DNA of 64,000 nucleotides from Hafnia paralvei ATCC 29927 (GTDB taxonomy: Bacteria > Pseudomonadota > Gammaproteobacteria > Enterobacterales > Enterobacteriaceae), in contig NZ_LXET01000054.1 of assembly GCF_001655005.1 (NCBI RefSeq), positions 1 through 64,000 on the forward strand, in the 5' to 3' direction. Shown one piece after another: positions 58,636 through 64,000 of the stretch. Made by a program: the position numbers and the translations under genes. Below the pieces are notes generated by a model, which made no database searches, was not told the origin of the DNA, and saw only the letters and a list, made by a program, of their open reading frames with translations. Numbering within the stretch: the first letter of the stretch is position 1; every line of letters starts with the position of its first letter.

Positions 58636-60468
58636 ATGGAGCAAAACCCGCAGTCACAGCTAAAACTTCTTGTTACCAAGGGCAAGGAGCAAGGCTACCT
58701 GACCTATGCTGAGGTCAATGACCATCTGCCGGAAGATATCGTCGACTCCGACCAGATCGAAGACATCATCCAGATGATTAATGACATGGGTATTCAGGTG
58801 ATGGAAGAAGCACCTGACGCCGATGATTTGATGCTGGCAGAAAACATCGCTGACGAAGATGCCGCCGAAGCTGCTGTGCAGGTGCTATCAAGCGTAGAAT
58901 CCGAGATCGGCCGCACTACTGACCCCGTCCGCATGTATATGCGTGAAATGGGTACCGTAGAACTTCTGACCCGTGAAGGCGAAATCGACATCGCTAAACG
59001 TATCGAAGACGGTATCAATCAGGTTCAGTGCTCTGTTGCCGAGTACCCAGAAGCCATTACCTACCTGCTTGAACAATACGATCGTGTTGAAGCAGAAGAA
59101 GCGCGTCTGTCCGATATCATTACCGGCTTTGTCGACCCTAACGCAGAAGAAGATTTGGCGCCAACCGCGACCAACGTCGGTTCTGAACTCTCTTCAGAAG
59201 ATCTGAATGACGACGATGAAGAAGAAGACGAAGACGACGACAGCGAAGATGACAACAGCATCGATCCAGAACTGGCTCGCCAGAAATTCTCTGAACTGCG
59301 CGAGCAGTATGAGAAAACACGCGTAGCGATTAAAACTCATGGCCGCAGCCATGCGAAAGCGGCAGAAGAGATCCTGAATCTTTCTGAAGTTTTCAAACAG
59401 TTCCGCTTGGTGCCGAAGCAGTTTGACTATCTGGTCAACAACATGCGTCAGATGATGGATCGCGTTCGTACTCAAGAACGTTTGATCATGAAGCTGTGTG
59501 TTGAACAAAGCAAAATGCCGAAGAAAAACTTCATCACCCTGTTCACTGGCAACGAAACCAACACCACTTGGTTCGACGCTGCGCTGGCAATGGCTAAGCC
59601 ATGGGGCGAGAAGCTGAAAGACGTGCGCGAAGACGTTGAGCGCAGCCTGCAAAAACTGCATCAGATTGAAGAAGAAACCGGTCTGACCATCGAGCAGGTC
59701 AAAGATATCAACCGTCGTATGTCTATCGGCGAAGCGAAAGCGCGCCGTGCGAAGAAAGAAATGGTTGAGGCGAACTTACGTCTGGTTATTTCCATCGCGA
59801 AGAAATACACCAACCGTGGCCTGCAGTTCTTGGATCTGATTCAGGAAGGTAACATCGGTTTGATGAAAGCGGTTGATAAGTTTGAATACCGCCGTGGTTA
59901 TAAGTTCTCAACTTATGCTACATGGTGGATTCGTCAGGCGATTACTCGTTCTATCGCGGATCAGGCACGTACCATCCGTATCCCGGTACATATGATTGAG
60001 ACAATTAACAAACTCAATCGTATTTCCCGCCAGATGCTGCAAGAGATGGGTCGTGAGCCGACGCCGGAAGAGCTGGCTGAACGCATGATGATGCCGGAAG
60101 ATAAGATCCGTAAAGTGCTGAAGATCGCGAAAGAGCCGATCTCAATGGAAACCCCAATCGGTGATGATGAAGATTCACATCTGGGCGACTTCATTGAAGA
60201 TACGACGCTGGAGCTGCCGCTGGACTCTGCCACTTCCGAGAGCCTGCGTTCTGCAACTCGCGACGTTCTGTCTGGCCTCACCGCACGTGAAGCGAAAGTC
60301 CTGCGTATGCGTTTCGGTATCGATATGAACACTGACCATACTCTGGAAGAAGTGGGCAAACAGTTCGACGTTACCCGTGAGCGTATTCGTCAGATCGAAG
60401 CGAAGGCACTGCGTAAACTGCGCCATCCTAGCCGTTCTGAAGTATTGCGTAGCTTCCTAGACGATTAA
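58636..60468 (+). CDS. rpoD: RNA polymerase primary sigma factor RpoD (sigma-70)
   Basis: The housekeeping sigma factor. The 610-residue protein has region 1.1 (1-80), region 1.2, the acidic non-conserved insert (about 185-215, rich in Glu and Asp), and region 2 with the -10 recognition sequence YKFSTYATWWIRQAI. Region 3 and region 4 follow, with the -35 helix VTRERIRQIEAKALRKLRHP at the end. It is over 90% similar to E. coli sigma-70 by eye. It is the last gene of the rpsU-dnaG-rpoD operon and is followed by a strong terminator. Confidence 0.98.
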   Translation: MEQNPQSQLKLLVTKGKEQGYLTYAEVNDHLPEDIVDSDQIEDIIQMINDMGIQVMEEAPDADDLMLAENIADEDAAEAAVQVLSSVESEIGRTTDPVRMYMREMGTVELLTREGEIDIAKRIEDGINQVQCSVAEYPEAITYLLEQYDRVEAEEARLSDIITGFVDPNAEEDLAPTATNVGSELSSEDLNDDDEEEDEDDDSEDDNSIDPELARQKFSELREQYEKTRVAIKTHGRSHAKAAEEILNLSEVFKQFRLVPKQFDYLVNNMRQMMDRVRTQERLIMKLCVEQSKMPKKNFITLFTGNETNTTWFDAALAMAKPWGEKLKDVREDVERSLQKLHQIEEETGLTIEQVKDINRRMSIGEAKARRAKKEMVEANLRLVISIAKKYTNRGLQFLDLIQEGNIGLMKAVDKFEYRRGYKFSTYATWWIRQAITRSIADQARTIRIPVHMIETINKLNRISRQMLQEMGREPTPEELAERMMMPEDKIRKVLKIAKEPISMETPIGDDEDSHLGDFIEDTTLELPLDSATSESLRSATRDVLSGLTAREAKVLRMRFGIDMNTDHTLEEVGKQFDVTRERIRQIEAKALRKLRHPSRSEVLRSFLDD

Positions 60469-60485
60469 TGTCTTCCGCTTAGGAC

Positions 60486-60514
60486 TAAAAAAACCCGCCT
60501 AGTGCGGGTTTTTT
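60486..60514. terminator. Terminator of rpoD
   Basis: AAAAAACCCGC / GCGGGTTTTTT stem with a CTAGT-type loop and T-runs in both directions, so it also serves the convergent mug. Confidence 0.92.
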
Positions 60515-60535
60515 ATTATCTGAAATAATGACTAA

Positions 60536-61030
60536 TCAGCCTAGAGCTTCGTTTAGCACTCGATAGCTCGCCACCAGTTCATCTACGGTAATACGGCTTA
60601 AGCCACTCGGATTGGGTAACACCCAAATTTGCGTGTTTCCTATCGTCTTGTCTTGACGGCCCCAATCGACCTTACGAATACCAAATGCCTGCGTGTACGC
60701 CTGTTTACCGAGGATAGCGATAGATTGCGGCTGGTAGCTCAGGATTTTCTCTTCAAGCGCTTCACCGCCCGCTCGTAGCTCCTCGCGGGTAACCTCAGCC
60801 GCAGTGACGGTTGGTCTTGATACCAGCGCCGTAATACCACAACCGGTATCGAGTAAATGCTTCTCATCTTGCGGAGCCAACTGACGCTGAGTAAATCCTG
60901 CCAGATGAATCACCTTCCAGAAACGATTAGTGGGATTAGCGAAGTGAAATCCCTGATGTGCCGAACTCAACCCAGGGTTAATGCCACAAAATACAACGCG
61001 CAGATCGGGAGCTATTATGTCCTGAATCAT
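60536..61030 (-). CDS. mug: G/U mismatch-specific DNA glycosylase Mug
   Basis: A uracil-DNA-glycosylase-family repair enzyme removing ethenocytosine and uracil or thymine opposite guanine. The 164-residue protein has the active-site motif FCGINPGLSSAHQGFHF with the conserved Asn (about 18), and the C-terminal DNA-intercalation motif NPSGLSR. It is convergent with rpoD and divergent from the tRNA gene, as in E. coli. Confidence 0.95.
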   Translation of the reverse strand: MIQDIIAPDLRVVFCGINPGLSSAHQGFHFANPTNRFWKVIHLAGFTQRQLAPQDEKHLLDTGCGITALVSRPTVTAAEVTREELRAGGEALEEKILSYQPQSIAILGKQAYTQAFGIRKVDWGRQDKTIGNTQIWVLPNPSGLSRITVDELVASYRVLNEALG

Positions 61031-61152
61031 CTGTCTTACATCCTATTCAATTTCAGAATGATTAAAATCTTACAGAAATTACAACGATCTAGCTATGCGC
61101 AAAAAAACCGCAACCACAACAAAGCCACTGGATCTCATGCCCTCTTTTACTC

Positions 61153-61158
61153 TATAAT
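61153..61158 (+). promoter_or_regulatory. -10 element of tRNA-Ile2 promoter
   Basis: Perfect TATAAT, 12 bases before the tRNA 5' end, with the GC-rich discriminator CCCCGCC typical of stable RNA promoters. I cannot assign a convincing -35. Confidence 0.55.
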
Positions 61159-61169
61159 CCCCGCCACTC

Positions 61170-61245
61170 GGCCCCTTAGCTCAGTGGTTAGAGCAGGCGA
61201 CTCATAATCGCTTGGTCGCTGGTTCAAGTCCAGCAGGGGCCACCA
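61170..61245 (+). tRNA. ileX: tRNA-Ile2 (CAU, lysidine-modified) ileX
   Basis: A 76-nt tRNA with encoded CCA, matching E. coli ileX over its length. The anticodon is CAT; the body is that of minor tRNA-Ile2, in which TilS converts C34 to lysidine so that it reads AUA. It must not be annotated as tRNA-Met. It lies next to mug, as in E. coli. Confidence 0.95.
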
Positions 61246-61272
61246 AATTTTAGCTTTAGATTCAGTCATTTA

Positions 61273-61299
61273 GGCCGCTTCCTGCGAAGTGGCTTTTTT
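61273..61299 (+). terminator. Terminator of tRNA-Ile2
   Basis: GCCGCTT / AAGTGGC stem (one G-T pair) with a CCTGCG loop and T6, about 30 bases after the tRNA. Confidence 0.75.
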
Positions 61300-61332
61300 G
61301 TGCCTGAAGAAAAGTGTCGCAAAAGCATCCCC

Positions 61333-61863
61333 TCAGCCCACCGAGTGCCCCCATTCCTGCAAAATATCTGCGGTGGTTTTTACTTCAATTCGGTTTCCGG
61401 GAATGGCTAACGTTGCCCATACCTCATTGAAATAGGGAATGAGGTGTTCGGCTTTCAGAGAGCCGCGATCGGCGGTGGTGTGGGCGTCGCTCGCGATGGT
61501 TAGAGCATAACCACGGCTAGCGGCATTTTTGATAGTAGTATCAACGCAGTAATCCGTTGCACAGCCACAAATCGTGATGTGTTTTGCATCCAGAGCCGCT
61601 AGTTCATCCGCGAGCGTGGTGCGATAAAATGCATCACAGGCCGTTTTATCCACATAGATGCTGCCTTCCGGTTGGTAGAGTTCAGGTAACAGTTCCCATT
61701 CATCGCTGCCTAGCGGGAGGTCAGCTTCATTATGAAGTATAAAAATCACCCGTTCAGCAGCGCGGCTCAGCTGATTAATTCGTTCTACGCGACCGATGCG
61801 GTCCATTCTCGGGGTTAAAAAAACGCCCTTTTGCATATCAACAACCAGCAAAACACGGCTCAT
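61333..61863 (-). CDS. Isochorismatase-family cysteine hydrolase
   Basis: A 176-residue isochorismatase-like (cysteine hydrolase) protein. It shows the conserved catalytic Asp in LVVDMQKGVF (residue 9), a lysine in YVDKTACDAF and the nucleophilic cysteine in GCATDYCVDTT. Family members hydrolyse amides such as nicotinamide or oxamate, or isochorismate. Which applies here cannot be told. I use the ATG at 61863, preceded by GGAGATAA; the frame opens four codons earlier. It is divergent from fadH. I find no siderophore-catechol context, so a true isochorismatase is unlikely. Confidence 0.85.
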   Translation of the reverse strand: MSRVLLVVDMQKGVFLTPRMDRIGRVERINQLSRAAERVIFILHNEADLPLGSDEWELLPELYQPEGSIYVDKTACDAFYRTTLADELAALDAKHITICGCATDYCVDTTIKNAASRGYALTIASDAHTTADRGSLKAEHLIPYFNEVWATLAIPGNRIEVKTTADILQEWGHSVG

Positions 61864-62061
61864 GCTTATCTCCATATCAGAATAGACACTAGGGTAAATG
61901 ATTGATGCAGGTCACTGTTTTCACTCTTGCACCGCAACAATGTTGAGAACAATCACACTTCATTAACATACAACTTTCAAAGCAACGTGGAGAGACTAGA
62001 TTTAAAGAACTCATCCGACCAGAAAGCTACCGTTTAGCCTGCGTGAAATAAGGAAAGCCGC

Positions 62062-64000
62062 ATGAACCACTACCCTCACCTGCTTGCCCCATTGGATCTC
62101 GGGTTTACAACCTTGAAGAATCGAGTTCTGATGGGTTCGATGCACACTGGGCTAGAAGAGCATCCTAATGGCAGCGCACGCTTGGCCGCATTTTATGCCG
62201 AACGTGCACGTGCGGGCGTAGGCTTAATCGTGACTGGCGGTATCTCCCCGAATCAGCACGGCGTGGTTCATGCCGGTGCCTCTATTTTCGATCATGAGAA
62301 TCAGATCCCGCATCATAAAATTATTACCGATGCGGTGCATCAGGCCGGTGGAAAAATAGCCCTGCAAATTCTGCATACTGGTCGTTATAGCTATCAGCCT
62401 CAACCTCATGCGCCTTCAGCCATTCAAGCCCCCATCAACCCTTATCCGCCCATTGAAATGACGGAAGATATGATCCAACAAACGCTGTCTGATTTTGCCC
62501 AGTGTGCACGTTTGGCACAGCATGCAGGCTATGACGGCGTGGAAATCATGGGCTCAGAAGGCTATCTCATTAATCAGTTTTTAGCGGCTCGCACCAATCA
62601 GCGCGATGATGAATGGGGCGGAGATTTCATGCGCCGTATGCGTTTCGCGGTGGAATGCGTGCGCCGTGTGCGCGCCGCCGTTGGACGAGAGTTCATCATC
62701 ATCTATCGATTATCGATGCTGGATTTAGTTGAGGAAGGTTCGGACTGGAAAGAGATCGAACAGTTAGCCGTTCAGGTGGAACACGCAGGGGCGACATTAA
62801 TTAACACCGGTATTGGCTGGCATGAGGCTCGCATTCCAACCATCGCGACCATGGTGCCGCGTGCAGGATTTAGCTGGGTAACACGCCGTCTGATGGGGAA
62901 AGTGTCTATTCCGCTTATCACCACCAACCGCATCAATCATCCAGACGTTGCGGAAGCCGTGCTGGCCGATGGGTGTGCGGATATGGTTTCTATGGCTCGC
63001 CCATTCTTGGCCGATCCTGCCTTTGTGCAAAAAGCGGCAAGCGGACGGGTCGATGAGATCAACGTCTGCATCGGCTGCAATCAGGCCTGTTTAGACCAAA
63101 TTTTTGAGCACAAACTCACCTCATGTCTAGTTAACCCTCGTGCCTGCCATGAAACTGAACTGGTGCTCACCGCCACCGAGAAACCTAAACGGCTCGCCGT
63201 GGTAGGCGCAGGCCCCGCAGGATTAGCCTTTGCCACCACCGCCGCCCAGCGTGGACATCACGTAACCTTGTTCGACGCTGACAATCAAATTGGTGGTCAA
63301 TTTAATATCGCCAAACAGATCCCCGGCAAAGAGGAGTTCCATGAAACTCTGCGCTATTTCAAACGGCTGCTGATTATCCACAATATTCAGCAACGCTTGG
63401 GGCAGCGCGTAGAAGCCGCGGATCTAAGTGAATTCGATGAAGTGATCCTCGCAACGGGGATCGTGCCACGCCATTTAGATCTGCCGGGTAGCGATATGCC
63501 ACACGTTCTCAGCTACACGCAGGTTTTGCGCGATAAACTACCGGTCGGTAAAAGGGTCGCGATTATTGGCGCAGGCGGGATCGGATTCGATACCGCGGAG
63601 TATCTCAGCCAGTTTGGGCAATCCACCAGCTTAAACAGCGCGGCTTTCGCCGAAGAGTGGGGAATTGATTTACAGCTAAAACAACGCGGCGGATTGGCTA
63701 AGGATGGGATGCATCCGACTCACAGCCCGCGAAAAATCTATTTGCTGCAGCGCAAAACCAGCAAAGTCGGTGAAGGATTGGGGAAAACGACCGGATGGAT
63801 CCATCGCGTTAGTCTGCAAAAACGTGGCGTAATCATGATAAACGGTGCCCAATATCATCATATTGATGAACATGGTCTCCACCTCATTCGAGATGGGCAA
63901 ATAGAATGCCTGCCCGTTGATAATGTGATTATTTGCGCCGGTCAGGAATCACAGCAGGCGCTGCTGGCCCCGCTACAAAATATGGGAAAAACCGTCCATC
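62062..64000 (+). CDS. fadH: 2,4-dienoyl-CoA reductase FadH (3' end outside window)
   Basis: An NADPH-dependent 2,4-dienoyl-CoA reductase needed to degrade unsaturated fatty acids with double bonds at even positions. The window holds 646 codons; comparison with the 672-residue E. coli protein leaves about 27 residues missing at the 3' end. The old-yellow-enzyme TIM barrel (1-330) begins LLAPLDLGFTTLKNRVLMGSMHTG. A 4Fe-4S cluster motif CIGCNQACL is near residue 336, and FAD/NADPH domains follow (VVGAGPAGLAFA near 380). The start has AAGGAAAG upstream. The frame is intact to the edge of the window. Confidence 0.95.
   Translation, partial: MNHYPHLLAPLDLGFTTLKNRVLMGSMHTGLEEHPNGSARLAAFYAERARAGVGLIVTGGISPNQHGVVHAGASIFDHENQIPHHKIITDAVHQAGGKIALQILHTGRYSYQPQPHAPSAIQAPINPYPPIEMTEDMIQQTLSDFAQCARLAQHAGYDGVEIMGSEGYLINQFLAARTNQRDDEWGGDFMRRMRFAVECVRRVRAAVGREFIIIYRLSMLDLVEEGSDWKEIEQLAVQVEHAGATLINTGIGWHEARIPTIATMVPRAGFSWVTRRLMGKVSIPLITTNRINHPDVAEAVLADGCADMVSMARPFLADPAFVQKAASGRVDEINVCIGCNQACLDQIFEHKLTSCLVNPRACHETELVLTATEKPKRLAVVGAGPAGLAFATTAAQRGHHVTLFDADNQIGGQFNIAKQIPGKEEFHETLRYFKRLLIIHNIQQRLGQRVEAADLSEFDEVILATGIVPRHLDLPGSDMPHVLSYTQVLRDKLPVGKRVAIIGAGGIGFDTAEYLSQFGQSTSLNSAAFAEEWGIDLQLKQRGGLAKDGMHPTHSPRKIYLLQRKTSKVGEGLGKTTGWIHRVSLQKRGVIMINGAQYHHIDEHGLHLIRDGQIECLPVDNVIICAGQESQQALLAPLQNMGKTVH

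Noticed and set aside
61170..61245. tRNA-Met annotation for the CAT anticodon gene
   Set aside because: The whole sequence is that of the tRNA-Ile2 gene ileX, whose C34 is modified to lysidine.

Overview
The window is chromosomal DNA of a member of the Enterobacterales. Most genes are close homologues of Escherichia coli core genes at full length (rpoD, dnaG, rpsU, glnE, prfC, tsaD). The moderate GC content, the 5'-TATACCCGTCATACTTCAAG-type intergenic palindromes and a hydroxamate-siderophore locus suggest a Hafnia-like lineage; that placement is inference. I see no phage, insertion sequence or CRISPR array. Coding density is high, and the only atypical stretch is about 24.2-36 kb.

Layout. 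(1) 0.1-4.8 kb, minus strand: yqjG, yqjF, yqjK-yqjE-yqjD, yqjC and mzrA-yqjA, an envelope and stress block. It is followed by an unrecognised secreted protein and the fluoride exporter crcB. (2) 6.4-13.8 kb: the hexuronate regulon, with exuR, exuT and, divergently, uxaC-uxaB-uxaA. Imported galacturonate is isomerised, reduced and dehydrated towards 2-keto-3-deoxygluconate. (3) 13.9-24.2 kb: ygjV, a concentrative nucleoside transporter with a textbook double-CRP promoter, yjjV-yjjU, a CsbD-like gene, ytjA, osmY, prfC, rimI-holD, rsmC and three tandem tRNA-Leu(CAG) genes. (4) 24.2-36 kb: a small membrane protein, a diguanylate cyclase, the Fur-regulated ferric reductase fhuF, two DUF805 paralogues, a Fur-regulated TonB receptor, a three-gene NRPS-independent hydroxamate siderophore operon (monooxygenase, acyltransferase, IucA/IucC synthetase) and an MdfA-type exporter. 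Together these could make, take up and reductively unload an iron-hydroxamate. (5) 36.1-64 kb: ygiD/zupT, ribB under an FMN riboswitch, ubiK, yjeH, hldE, lpxL, a ccdAB toxin-antitoxin pair, glnE, ygiF, a DUF47-PiT phosphate transporter, ygiM, cca, uppP, folB, plsY, tsaD, the rpsU-dnaG-rpoD macromolecular-synthesis operon, mug, tRNA-Ile2(CAU), an isochorismatase-like hydrolase and the 5' 96% of fadH, which runs off the window.

Compared with E. coli gene order as I remember it, the window joins segments that lie far apart there: the exu/yqj block, the 99-minute prfC-leu tRNA-fhuF block, and the ygiD-to-fadH block. The iron cluster sits where the second and third meet. The main points for follow-up are the siderophore locus with no linked decarboxylase, the Fur-box-like site directly before zupT, the CRP-CRP promoter of the nucleoside transporter, the chromosomal ccdAB, the unknown secreted protein and a family of decaying palindromic repeats.
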